Both the position numbers and the translations under genes were made by a program. A DNA stretch of 64,000 bases from Pseudoxanthomonas broegbernensis (GTDB taxonomy: Bacteria > Pseudomonadota > Gammaproteobacteria > Xanthomonadales > Xanthomonadaceae), in assembly GCF_014202435.1 (NCBI RefSeq), contig NZ_JACHGU010000002.1:434001-498000 (forward strand), in the 5' to 3' direction. The notes below the pieces were generated by a model. The model did not search any database. It saw only the letters and a list, made by a program, of their open reading frames with translations, and was not told where the DNA came from. Below, piece by piece: positions 33,321 through 42,066 of the stretch; positions within the stretch are counted from its first letter, which is position 1, and each line of letters opens with the position of its first letter.

Positions 33321-33871
33321 GCCGGCGCGGCCGGCCCGCACCGGCCTGAATCCGTGCCGGCCGGCGATGTCCGGATCGTCGAGGGTCGTCGGGTGATTCG
33401 CGTGGATGCCGCCGGGGGTGCGAGGCCGCCACAGGGGTGAACCCGCGCGGCCATCCACGGCCCTGGATCGCGAGGCCGAGCCGCGACGAAATGCACGGCT
33501 CCGACGAGAGGTTCGCGCCGCCGGCATGAACGGCCGCGCCGTCGTGCGCCGCCGGCGTGCCGGTGCGCGGCGGCATCGCCCGGCCGGCCTCGGCCGCCTT
33601 CGCTTCGTTCACCCCTCCTTGACGACGATGCGGGCGAGTATCGCTGCACTCGGCGGACGCGTGCGCAAGCGCCTGCCGCCGCCGTCCCGCCGCGGAGGGG
33701 CAAGTCATCGATCGGCGGGTGCCGCTGCCCGAACCGGCGGTGCGCGCCGCCATCGCCGGCCATGACCGGCCGCCATGCCCTGCGCCTGCCGCCGGTGCCG
33801 GAAAACGAGAAGGTCGACGCGGGACAGGGGGCCGCCGTCGACCATCGCAACCACTCCAGGGAGAAACAGCG
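33321..33871. other. Intergenic region before the Oar-like receptor
   Basis: About 550 bases. Frames on both strands are Arg/Ala/Gly-rich and match nothing. The right end must carry the promoter of the receptor gene. A TTGACG word lies near 33,617, but no well-spaced -10 was found. Confidence 0.4.
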
Positions 33872-36850
33872 ATGAACCCCCAACGCCGCCGCAACCCGGT
33901 CCGGACACTGCTCAACACGGCACTGGCCGGCTGCCTGCTGCTGGGCGCGGCCCCGGCCATCGCCCAGAGCACCGGCGCCACCATCCGCGGTCAGGTGCTG
34001 GCCGACTCCGCGCCCGCCGGCGATGCCACCGTCACCGTCACCAACACCGCCACCGGCCTGAGCCGGACGGTGCGTTCCTCCGCCAATGGCGGCTACTCGG
34101 TGGCGGGCCTGCCCCCGGGCACCTACCGGATCCAGGTCCAGGCCAACGGCCGCGGCGGCAGCCGGGAACTGACCGTGCAGGTCGGCCAGACCGCGACGGT
34201 CGACCTGGGCGTGGGCGGCGTGGCCGAAACCGCCACGGCGGGAGCGGCGACCACCCTGGACACGGTGCAGGTGGTCGGCACCGCGGTGGAGACGCGCACC
34301 TCGGAGATCGCCACCTACATCAGCAACAAGCAGATCGAGGCGCTGCCGCAGGGCACGCGCAACTTCCTGGCCTTCGCCGACACGGTGCCCGGCATGCAGT
34401 TCCAGCAGGACGCGGCCGGCAACACGCGCCTGCGCTCCGGCGGGCAGTCTTCCAGCGGGATCAACGTCTACATCGACGGCGTCGGCCAGAAGGGCTACAC
34501 GCTTCCGGGCGGCGTCGGCGGCCAGGACTCCACCCGCGGCAATCCGTTCCCGCAGTCGGCCATCGGCGAGTACAAGGTCATCACCTCCAACTACAAGGCC
34601 GAGTTCGACCAGATCAGCAGCGCCGCCGTGGTCGCCGCCACGCGCTCGGGCGGCAACGAGTTCGGCGGCAGCTTCTTCTGGGACCGCACCTCCACCGATT
34701 GGCGCACCGCCACGCCCGCCGAGAAGAAGGCCGGCGGGGAGAAGGTGCCCTCCAAGGAGGAGCAGTACGGCGTCGCGTTCGGCGGGCCGATCGTGCGCGA
34801 CCGGCTCAATTTCTTCGTCGCCTACGAGGCCAAGGAATACAGCACGCCCAAGACGGTCTGGCTCGGTGCGCAGGGGCGCTACGACGAGGCCGACGTCCCC
34901 CGGGACCTGCGCGACCAGACAGGTCCGGCCGCATCGCCGTTCAAGCAGGACATGTACTTCGGCAAGCTGACCTGGACCCCGGACGACCGCAACCTGGTGG
35001 AGCTTTCGGCCCAGGTGCGCGAGGAGGACGAGCGCATCGGCGTCGGCGACCAGAACACCGCGCAGCGGGCGACGGTCAACCGCAACGAGGTCGCCCGCTA
35101 CGACCTGCGCTGGCAGTACAGCGGGGACCGCTGGCTCAACGACGTCCACCTGACCTTCGAGGACCTGTCGTGGGCGCCGCAGCCGACCGTCGACGGCAAC
35201 GGCTACATCCTCAACATCTCCCAGCCGACCGCCGACGACCGCCTCAACATCGGCACCATCCTCAATTCCGGCGCCAGCCCCAACAACCAGGACAAGGGCC
35301 AGGAGGGCTGGTCGCTCCAGAACGACCTGACCTTCAGCGGCTGGGAGGGCCACACGGTGAAGATGGGCGTCAAGTTCAAGGACGTCGAGGTCCGGGCGGT
35401 GGAACGCAACTATTCCAATCCGCAGTTCTACTACGACCTGGCGGTGAGCACGGCCCAGCCGTACCAGGTCGAGTTCGCCACCGGCGACGCCGGGACGCCG
35501 GGCGGCTTCACCACCTCGGCCAACAAGCAGTTTGGCATCTACCTCCAGGACGACTGGGAGGTGAACGAGCGGCTGACCCTGAACTACGGCGTGCGCTGGG
35601 ACTATGAGACCACGCCCAACTACGAGGATTTCGTCACCCCCGCCGCACTGGCCGAGGACATCCGCGGCTACCCGAACTTCCAGAACGCCGACTGGAACCC
35701 GGAGGACTACATCGCCAACGGCCGCAACCGCGACGCCTTCAAGGGCGCCTGGCAGCCGCGCCTGGGCTTCTCCTACGACCTGGGCGCCGATCAGCGGCAC
35801 GTGATCTTCGGCGGCGCGGGCCGGGCCTACGACCGCAACCTGTTCGACTACCTGCAACTGGAGACCAACCGCACCTCCTTCGGCCGCTACAACTTCTACT
35901 TCACCGATGCCGACGGCGTGTGCCGGCGGCCGGGCGGCGACTGCGTGGCCTGGGATCCGGCCTACCTGCAGCCGGGCGCCCTGGACCGGTTGGCCGCCGC
36001 GGTGGACCTGCCGCGCGAGTGGTGGCTGAACAGCAACGACCTGAAGGTGCCGTACTCGGACCAGTACAGCCTGGGCATGCGCAACGCCTTCGGCCTGGGC
36101 GGGCAGACCTGGTACAGCGAGGTGACCCTGTCCTACATCCGCAGCCGCGACGGCATCACCGCGCGGGTGGGCAACCGCCGGCCGGACGGCAGCTTCCTGC
36201 CGCCGGGACATACCTGGGGCACGCCATGGGGCTTCGACCCGCCCTTCGGCCGCGTCGTCCTGCTCGACAACCTCTACGAGACCAAGACCCGGTCGGTGCT
36301 GGTCAAGCTCGACAAGCCCTACACCTCGGCATCGAGGTGGGGCGCGACGGTCGCCTACACCTACACCCGCGGCCGCCAGAACACCAACGCCGACGGCTGG
36401 ATCGACATGTTCGAGTACCCCGACCCGAGCCACTACGGCTGGCTGCCGTCGCGCGGGGTGCCCGAGCACCGCCTGGTCACCACCGGCATCTGGGACGCGG
36501 GCTGGGGCATCACCCTGTCGGGCAAGCTGACCCTGGAATCGACCGAGTACCGCAACGCCACCAACTGCCTGCCTGGATGGGACGACTGCCTGATCGACCC
36601 GTACAAGCCCGACGGCAGCATCGGCTACAAGCGCCTGGACCTGGCCGCGAGCAAGGAGTGGGACACCGGGTCCAGGTTCAAGCTGCGGGTCCGCGCCGAC
36701 CTGCTCAACGCGTTCGACTGGACCAACTGGGATGGCTACGACGACTGGTACGGCGGACCGGGCGAGCCGAACGCCGGCTTCGGCCGCCACCAGGACTCGA
36801 TCGTGGGCGGGACCCGGACCTTCAAGCTTTCCTTCGGCATCGACTGGTGA
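33872..36850 (+). CDS. Oar-like TonB-dependent receptor
   Basis: The 992-residue outer-membrane receptor has a signal peptide (LLNTALAGCLLLGAAPAIAQ). A carboxypeptidase-regulatory-like beta domain follows (about residues 35-110, TIRGQVLADSAPAGDATVTV, LPPGTYRIQV). The plug carries LDTVQVVGTAVETRTSEIAT and YIDGVGQKGYTLPGGVGGQD, and the barrel ends in LSFGIDW. This is the Oar/OmpA-related TonB receptor type abundant in xanthomonads. The genes that follow (beta-1,2-glucanase, sugar ABC importer, large glycosidase) suggest it takes up a beta-glucan oligosaccharide; that is inference. ATG 33872 follows GGGAGAAAC. Confidence 0.9.
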   Translation: MNPQRRRNPVRTLLNTALAGCLLLGAAPAIAQSTGATIRGQVLADSAPAGDATVTVTNTATGLSRTVRSSANGGYSVAGLPPGTYRIQVQANGRGGSRELTVQVGQTATVDLGVGGVAETATAGAATTLDTVQVVGTAVETRTSEIATYISNKQIEALPQGTRNFLAFADTVPGMQFQQDAAGNTRLRSGGQSSSGINVYIDGVGQKGYTLPGGVGGQDSTRGNPFPQSAIGEYKVITSNYKAEFDQISSAAVVAATRSGGNEFGGSFFWDRTSTDWRTATPAEKKAGGEKVPSKEEQYGVAFGGPIVRDRLNFFVAYEAKEYSTPKTVWLGAQGRYDEADVPRDLRDQTGPAASPFKQDMYFGKLTWTPDDRNLVELSAQVREEDERIGVGDQNTAQRATVNRNEVARYDLRWQYSGDRWLNDVHLTFEDLSWAPQPTVDGNGYILNISQPTADDRLNIGTILNSGASPNNQDKGQEGWSLQNDLTFSGWEGHTVKMGVKFKDVEVRAVERNYSNPQFYYDLAVSTAQPYQVEFATGDAGTPGGFTTSANKQFGIYLQDDWEVNERLTLNYGVRWDYETTPNYEDFVTPAALAEDIRGYPNFQNADWNPEDYIANGRNRDAFKGAWQPRLGFSYDLGADQRHVIFGGAGRAYDRNLFDYLQLETNRTSFGRYNFYFTDADGVCRRPGGDCVAWDPAYLQPGALDRLAAAVDLPREWWLNSNDLKVPYSDQYSLGMRNAFGLGGQTWYSEVTLSYIRSRDGITARVGNRRPDGSFLPPGHTWGTPWGFDPPFGRVVLLDNLYETKTRSVLVKLDKPYTSASRWGATVAYTYTRGRQNTNADGWIDMFEYPDPSHYGWLPSRGVPEHRLVTTGIWDAGWGITLSGKLTLESTEYRNATNCLPGWDDCLIDPYKPDGSIGYKRLDLAASKEWDTGSRFKLRVRADLLNAFDWTNWDGYDDWYGGPGEPNAGFGRHQDSIVGGTRTFKLSFGIDW

Positions 36851-36871
36851 CCGGCCGCCCCGTGCGGCCGG
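36851..36871. repeat. Hairpin after the receptor gene
   Basis: CCGGCCGC-cccgt-GCGGCCGG begins right at the receptor stop codon. The 8-bp stem lacks a U-tract, so it is more likely an mRNA-stabilising stem between receptor and glucanase than a terminator. Confidence 0.4.
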
Positions 36872-36908
36872 GGACCGCCCCGGATGCCCCGGGCACGCAC
36901 TCACGGGT

Positions 36909-38573
36909 ATGCTCCCGCACATGCGATCCGCTTTGCTGCGCAACCTGCAGAGATTCATGGCCGTGCTGGCGGCGCTCCTCGTCGCCGGCTGCGGGCGCGA
37001 GCCGCCGCCGGCCCCGGCCGCACCGCCGCCGCCGCGGCCCGACGTGATCCTGATCGAGCCGGTGCTGCCCGAGCGCCCGCCGCGTCCCGAACTGCCGCCG
37101 CTGTTCCGCGACATCGAGAAGCGCACCTTCCAGTTCTTCTGGGACACCACCAACGAGCAGAACGGGCTGACCCCCGACCGCTACCCGTCGCGGCCGTTCG
37201 CCTCCATCGCCTCCATCGGCTACGCGCTGACCGCCTATCCAATCGGGATCGAGAACGGCTGGGTCAGCCGCACCCAGGCGGTGGACCGCACCCTGACCAC
37301 GCTGCGCTTCCTGCGCGACATCCCGCAGGGGCCGCAGCGTACCGGCAAGGGCGCCTACAAGGGTTTCTACTACCACTTCCTGGACATGCAGAACGGCCAC
37401 CGCTACGACAGTTGGGTGGAGCTGTCCAGCGTGGATACCGCGCTGCTGCTGATGGGCGTGCTGTTCGCCCAGGCCTATTACGACGGCGAGGACGCCCGCG
37501 AGGCGGAGATCCGCCGTCTGGCCGACCAGATCTACCGCAGGGTCGACTGGACCTGGCTGCAGGTGCGCGAGCCGCTGGTATCGATGGGCTGGTTCCCCGA
37601 GAGCGGCTTCATCGTCCACGACTGGATGGGCTACAACGAGGCCATGCTGCTGTACGTGCTGGCGCTGGGTTCGCCGACCCATCCGGTGGGCCCGGACGCA
37701 TGGACGGTGTGGGCGCGCACCTACAACAACGACTGGGGCGTGTACTACGGCCAGGAGTACCTGAGCTTCGGCCCGATGTTCGGACACCAGTACAGCCACG
37801 TCTGGATCGACTTCCGCGACATCCAGGACCAGTACATGCGCGAGCGCGGGATCGACTACTTCCTCAACAGCCGGCGCGCCGCGCTGGCCCAGCGCGAATA
37901 CGCCATCGCCAACCCGATGAAGTGGAAGGACTACGGCGAGAACGTGTGGGGCCTGACCGCCGGCGACGGCCCGCAGAACACCCGCCAGATCTACCGTGGC
38001 GAGGAGCGCGAGTTCCGCCACTATTCCTCGCGCGGCGCGGGCCTGCGCGAGAACTTCGACGACGGCACGGTGGTGCCGACCGCGGCCATCGCCTCGATCG
38101 TGTTCGCCCCGGAGGTGGTGATCCCGGCCACCGAGGAGATGCACCGCCGCTACGGCGACTACCTGTATTCCAGCTACGGCTTCCTGGACTCGTTCAACCC
38201 CAGCTTCGACTACGACATCCCGCTCAAGACCGGGCGCCTGGTGCCGGGCCGGGGCTGGGTGGCCAGCGACTACATCGGCATCGACCAGGGGCCGATCCTG
38301 GCGATGATCGCCAACTATCGCAACGAGTTCGTGTGGACGGTGATGAAGAACAGCCCGTACATCCGCACGGGGCTGGAGCGCGCCGGCTTCCGGGGCGGCT
38401 GGCTCACGCCCGAGGACGAGCAGGCCGAGCCGATGCAGGTGGACGCCAACGCCGCGGCCGCCCGCGCGCTGGGCATGGCCGAGTCGCGCGCGGCGGCGGC
38501 CGAGGCGCAGCGGCAGGCGGCGCAGCGGCAGGACGGCGCTCCGGCCGCCAATCGCGCACAGCCGCCGCAGTGA
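36909..38573 (+). CDS. GH144-type endo-beta-1,2-glucanase (glucoamylase-like) lipoprotein
   Basis: The protein has about 554 residues. A lipoprotein signal ends in LAALLVAGC, followed by a Pro-rich linker. From about residue 60 the sequence follows the PF10091 'glucoamylase' pattern: RTFQFFWDTTNEQNGLTPDR, GYALTAYPIGIENGW, GFYYHFLDMQNGHRYD, DWMGYNEAMLLYVLALGSPT, GHQYSHVWIDFRDIQ and DYIGIDQGPILAMIANYRNE. This family is CAZy GH144, whose studied members cut beta-1,2-glucan. The C-terminal 40 residues are Ala/Gln-rich. ATG 36921 is an alternative start. The stop overlaps the GTG of the binding protein, so the two are coupled: hydrolysis at the cell surface, then import. Confidence 0.85.
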   Translation: MLPHMRSALLRNLQRFMAVLAALLVAGCGREPPPAPAAPPPPRPDVILIEPVLPERPPRPELPPLFRDIEKRTFQFFWDTTNEQNGLTPDRYPSRPFASIASIGYALTAYPIGIENGWVSRTQAVDRTLTTLRFLRDIPQGPQRTGKGAYKGFYYHFLDMQNGHRYDSWVELSSVDTALLLMGVLFAQAYYDGEDAREAEIRRLADQIYRRVDWTWLQVREPLVSMGWFPESGFIVHDWMGYNEAMLLYVLALGSPTHPVGPDAWTVWARTYNNDWGVYYGQEYLSFGPMFGHQYSHVWIDFRDIQDQYMRERGIDYFLNSRRAALAQREYAIANPMKWKDYGENVWGLTAGDGPQNTRQIYRGEEREFRHYSSRGAGLRENFDDGTVVPTAAIASIVFAPEVVIPATEEMHRRYGDYLYSSYGFLDSFNPSFDYDIPLKTGRLVPGRGWVASDYIGIDQGPILAMIANYRNEFVWTVMKNSPYIRTGLERAGFRGGWLTPEDEQAEPMQVDANAAAARALGMAESRAAAAEAQRQAAQRQDGAPAANRAQPPQ

Positions 38574-39880
38574 GCGGGGCCGCCGCCCTCCGGCGCACGG
38601 CGGCGGCCGCCATCGCGCTGTGCGGCGCGGTGCTGGCCGGCGGCTGCGCGGGCGATGCGGAGGCGCCGCTGCGCTTCTGGGCGATGGGCCGCGAGGCCGA
38701 GGTGGTGGCCGAGCTGATCCCCCAGTTCGAGCGCGAGACCGGCATCGCCGTGGAGATCCAGCAGATCCCCTGGACGGCCGCGCACGAGAAGCTGCTGACG
38801 GCCTTCGCCGCCGAAGCGCTGCCGGACGTGTGCCAGCTCGGCAACACCTGGATCCCCGAGTTCGCGGCGCTGGGCACGCTGGAACCGCTGCAGCCCTATG
38901 TCGATGCCTCGGCCGTGGTCGACGAGGACGACTATTTCCCGGGCATCTGGGACACCAGCGTGGTCGACGGCCACCTGGTCGGCGTGCCCTGGTACGTGGA
39001 CACCCGCCTGCTGTTCTACCGCAAGGACCTGCTGCGCCAGGCCGGCGTCGAGCGGCCGCCGGCCACCTGGGCCGAATGGGAGCGGGCCATGGCCGCGATC
39101 AAGCGCCAGGCCGGCCCGGGCCGCTACGCCATCCTGATGCCGCTCAACGAGTTCGAGCAGCAACTGTCGTTCGCCCTGCAGCAGGACGACCCGCTGTTGC
39201 GCGAGCACGACAACCGCGGCAACTTCCAGAGTCCCGGCTTCCGCCGCGCGCTGGCGTTCTACGCCAACATGTTCGAGCAGGGCTGGGCGCCGAAGATGTC
39301 CGAGACCCAGATCTCCAACGTGTGGGACGAGTTCTTCAATGGCCTCTACGTCTTCTACCTGTCCGGGCCGTGGAACATCCGCGAGTTCCGCAAGCGCCAG
39401 CCGGCGGCGCTGGAAGGGCAGTGGGGCACGATGCCGCTGCCGGGGCCGGACGGGCCGGGGGCGGGCATCGCCGGCGGCACCAGCCTAGTGCTGTTCCGCG
39501 ATTCCCGGCGCAAGGAGCGGGCCTGGAAGCTGGTCGAATTCCTCTCGCGGCCCGACATCCAGCAGCGCTTCCACGCCATGATTGGCGACCTGCCGCCACG
39601 CCGCAGCGCCTGGGAACACCCGTCGCTGGCCGACGACGAACTGTCGCGCGCGTTCCGCGACCAGCTCGAGCGGGTCCGACCCACGCCCAAGGTGCTGGAA
39701 TGGGAGCGGATCGTGCAGGAGATGCGCATCGCCACCGAGCGCGTGGTCCGCGGCGGCCAGCCGCAGGACCGGGCGCTGCGCGAGCTCGACGCGCGGGTGG
39801 ACGCCATCCTGGAGAAGCGGCGCTGGATGTACGAGCGCGACCGGGCCGCGCAGGCCGACGCGGCGGGGGCACGGCCATGA
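38570..39880 (+). CDS. Sugar ABC transporter substrate-binding lipoprotein
   Basis: The 436-residue family-1 extracellular binding protein starts at GTG 38570, overlapping the glucanase stop (GTGA), and has a lipobox in AVLAGGCAG. The fold is recognisable from PLRFWAMGREAEVVAELIPQ, LPDVCQLGNTWIPEFAALG, VGVPWYVDTRLLFYRKDLL and GGTSLVLFRDSRRKERAWK. It presumably binds the oligosaccharides released by the glucanase in the periplasm and hands them to the two permeases that follow. Ligand identity is inferred from context only. Confidence 0.9.
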   Translation: MSGAAALRRTAAAAIALCGAVLAGGCAGDAEAPLRFWAMGREAEVVAELIPQFERETGIAVEIQQIPWTAAHEKLLTAFAAEALPDVCQLGNTWIPEFAALGTLEPLQPYVDASAVVDEDDYFPGIWDTSVVDGHLVGVPWYVDTRLLFYRKDLLRQAGVERPPATWAEWERAMAAIKRQAGPGRYAILMPLNEFEQQLSFALQQDDPLLREHDNRGNFQSPGFRRALAFYANMFEQGWAPKMSETQISNVWDEFFNGLYVFYLSGPWNIREFRKRQPAALEGQWGTMPLPGPDGPGAGIAGGTSLVLFRDSRRKERAWKLVEFLSRPDIQQRFHAMIGDLPPRRSAWEHPSLADDELSRAFRDQLERVRPTPKVLEWERIVQEMRIATERVVRGGQPQDRALRELDARVDAILEKRRWMYERDRAAQADAAGARP

Positions 39881-40755
39881 AGCGCTCGCTCGCCGGATGG
39901 ATGTTCGCCGGGCCGGCGCTGCTGGTGATCGGCGTGTTCTTCGGCCTGCCGGTGCTGTCGGCGCTGGCGCTGAGCCTGACCGACTTCGACCTGTACGCGC
40001 TGGCCGACAGCGGCAACCTGCGCTTCGTCGCCCTGGACAACTACGCCGAGCTGCTGCGCACGCCGATGTTCTGGAAGTCGCTGTGGAACACCGGCTACTT
40101 CGTCGTCGTCGGGGTGCCGGTGTCGATCGCCGTCTCGCTGGGCGCGGCGCTGCTGCTGCACGCCCCGGCGGCGCGGCTCAAGGCGCTGTTCCGCACCGCA
40201 TTGTTCGCCCCGGTGGTGACCACGCTGGTGGCGGTGGCGGTGATCTGGCGCTACCTGTTCCATACCGGCTACGGCCTGGTCAACTGGGCGCTGGGGCACG
40301 TGGGCGTCGCGCCGGTGGACTGGCTGGGCGACCCGCGCTGGGCGATGCCGACGATCATGCTGTTCGCGGTGTGGAAGAACTTCGGCTACAACATGGTGAT
40401 CTTCCTGGCCGGCCTGCAGGCCATCCCGCAGGACCTGTACGAGGCCGCGCGCATCGACGGTGCCTCGCGCTGGCAGCAGTTGCTGCACATCACCCTGCCG
40501 CAGCTCGGGCCGGTGCTGCTGGTGGTCGGGGTGATCACCGTCTCCGGCTATTTCCAACTGTTCGCCGAGCCCTACGTGATGACCCGCGGCGATCCGCTGC
40601 AGAGCACGGTCAGCGTGCTCTATTTCATGTTCGAGGAAGGCTTCAAGTGGTGGAACCTGGGCCGGGCCTCGGCGGTGGCGTTCCTGCTGTTCCTGATCAT
40701 CCTGGCGGTGACCGCGGCGATGCTGCGCGCCGGGCGCAGGAAGGGGCTGGTATGA
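39877..40755 (+). CDS. Sugar ABC transporter permease, MalF/UgpA type
   Basis: The 292-residue protein has six membrane helices, beginning LAGWMFAGPALLVIGVFFGL. The EAA loop for ATPase docking is YEAARIDGASRWQQLLHITL. ATG 39877 overlaps the binding protein stop (ATGA). It forms the importer channel with the permease 26 bases downstream. No ATPase gene lies in this cluster. Confidence 0.93.
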   Translation: MKRSLAGWMFAGPALLVIGVFFGLPVLSALALSLTDFDLYALADSGNLRFVALDNYAELLRTPMFWKSLWNTGYFVVVGVPVSIAVSLGAALLLHAPAARLKALFRTALFAPVVTTLVAVAVIWRYLFHTGYGLVNWALGHVGVAPVDWLGDPRWAMPTIMLFAVWKNFGYNMVIFLAGLQAIPQDLYEAARIDGASRWQQLLHITLPQLGPVLLVVGVITVSGYFQLFAEPYVMTRGDPLQSTVSVLYFMFEEGFKWWNLGRASAVAFLLFLIILAVTAAMLRAGRRKGLV

Positions 40756-40784
40756 GCCGGCCGCGCACGCAGGCACGGCCATGA
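40752..40784 (+). CDS. Ten-codon mini-frame linking the two permease genes
   Basis: An ATG at 40752 overlaps the first permease stop as ATGA and opens a 10-codon frame (MSRPRTQARP) whose TGA at 40782 overlaps the ATG of the second permease. The chain of two ATGA overlaps would let ribosomes pass from one permease to the next by translational coupling. The peptide itself probably has no function. GGCACGGCCATGA occurs before both permease starts. Confidence 0.35.
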   Translation: MSRPRTQARP

Positions 40785-41617
40785 GCCGCGAGGTCGGCCA
40801 GTCGCGCTGGCATGCGCTGCTGGTCAACGGCGCGCTGCTGGCGCTGGCGGCGGCCAGCCTGGCGCCGCTGCTGTGGATGCTGTCGGTCTCGTTCATGCCG
40901 GCCGGGCAGGCCAGCCGCTTCCCGCCGCCGCTGCTGCCCACCGGCGCGACCCTGGACAACTACCACGCCCTGTTCGGCCGCACCGGCATGGGCCGCAACT
41001 TCGCCAACAGCCTGCTGGTCTCCGGGACGATCACCCTGGGTTCGCTGCTGGTCAACACCCTGGCCGGATACGCCTTCGCCAAGCTGCGCTTTTACGGGCG
41101 CGAGCGCCTCTTCCAGTGGCTGCTGGCGGCGCTGGTGGTGCCGGCCCAGGTGGCGATGCTGCCGCTGTTCCTGATGATGAAGTACCTGGGCCTGGTCAAC
41201 AGCTACGGCGGGGTGATCGTGCCGGCGCTGGCGAGCGTGTTCGGCATCTTCCTGGTGCGCCAGTACGCGCGCTCGATCCCGGACGAACTGCTGGAGGCGG
41301 CGCGCATCGACGGGGCGGGGGAGTGGCGGATCTTCTTCTCCATCGTCCTGCCGATGCTCAAGCCGGTGCTGGTGACCCTGGCGATCTTCACCTTCATGGC
41401 CGCGTGGAACGATTTCATGTGGCCGCTGATCGTGCTGACCGACCAGGAGCACTACACCCTGCCGGTGGCGTTGGCGACGCTTTCGCGCGAGCACATCATG
41501 GACGTGGAGATGATGATGGCCGGGGCGGTGGTCACGGTGGTGCCGGTGCTGGCGCTGTTCCTGCTGCTGCAGCGGTACTACATCCAGGGGCTGCTGCTGG
41601 GCAGCGTGAAGGGCTGA
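40781..41617 (+). CDS. Sugar ABC transporter permease, MalG/UgpE type
   Basis: The 278-residue six-helix permease starts with a helix at ALLVNGALLALAAASLAPLL. The EAA loop is LEAARIDGAGEWRIFFSIVL, and the C-terminal YYIQGLLLGSVKG is the usual ending of MalG-type sugar permeases. It is the second half of the channel. The start at 40781 is coupled to a 10-codon mini-frame. Confidence 0.93.
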   Translation: MSREVGQSRWHALLVNGALLALAAASLAPLLWMLSVSFMPAGQASRFPPPLLPTGATLDNYHALFGRTGMGRNFANSLLVSGTITLGSLLVNTLAGYAFAKLRFYGRERLFQWLLAALVVPAQVAMLPLFLMMKYLGLVNSYGGVIVPALASVFGIFLVRQYARSIPDELLEAARIDGAGEWRIFFSIVLPMLKPVLVTLAIFTFMAAWNDFMWPLIVLTDQEHYTLPVALATLSREHIMDVEMMMAGAVVTVVPVLALFLLLQRYYIQGLLLGSVKG

Positions 41618-41705
41618 GGCGGGGCGTGATGGCGATTTTTTTCTCGTGGCTGGGGTGTGAGGTGCAAGCAGAAGCGCTGGCTTGCGCGCCTGGCCGCGGG
41701 GTCGC

Positions 41706-41799
41706 CGCGATGCCCCGGGCCGGGACACGCCGTGAATCCGTCCATGGAGGCTCGGGCGCGCCATCCATGGCGCGCACGGTCCCGGCCCGGGGCATCGCG
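41706..41799. repeat. Palindromic element, copy 1 (21-bp arms, 52-nt core)
   Basis: A perfect 21-bp inverted repeat (41706-41726 with 41779-41799, containing GATGCCCCGGGCCGGGAC) encloses a 52-nt core with GCGCGCCATCCATGGCGCGC. The core is almost the exact reverse complement of the core of the second copy at 41959-42066 (about 48 of 52 positions), while the arms differ in sequence between copies. It looks like a REP/MITE-like mobile palindrome. Confidence 0.8.
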
Positions 41800-41958
41800 A
41801 CGACCTTCCGGGCGCCATCGCGATCGGGAGGGAAGGGCAACAGCAACGGCGCTGGGTGCTCCGTGTCTGCCGTCGCCGTGCATGCATCACATACGGGAAA
41901 CAGCGATCCCGTTTCCGGCGCCGATGCGTTTCCCCTCGGATCGCGGCATCCGCATGCA

Positions 41959-42066
41959 GGCGAGGGTGGCCGGCCTGGGGCGAAACCGTACGCGCCATGG
42001 ATGGCGCGTCCGAGCCTCCATGGACGGATTCACGGCATGTTTCGCCCCAGGCCGGCCACCCTCGCC
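41959..42066. repeat. Palindromic element, copy 2 (28-bp arms), overlapping a gene start
   Basis: A perfect 28-bp inverted repeat (41959-41986 with 42039-42066, containing GGTGGCCGGCCTGGGGCGAA) encloses a 52-nt core with CCGAGCCTCCATGGACGGAT. The core is the inverse of that in copy 1. The likely ATG of the large glycosidase (42037) lies at the core/right-arm junction, so the right arm encodes its first residues (MFRPRPATLA). Transcripts could fold the start codon into a very strong stem. Confidence 0.8.

Noticed and set aside
33275-37153. 1292-codon minus-strand frame opposite the Oar-like receptor
   Set aside because: Antisense shadow: Val/Gly/Ala/Arg-rich with no domain, while the plus strand encodes a clear receptor.
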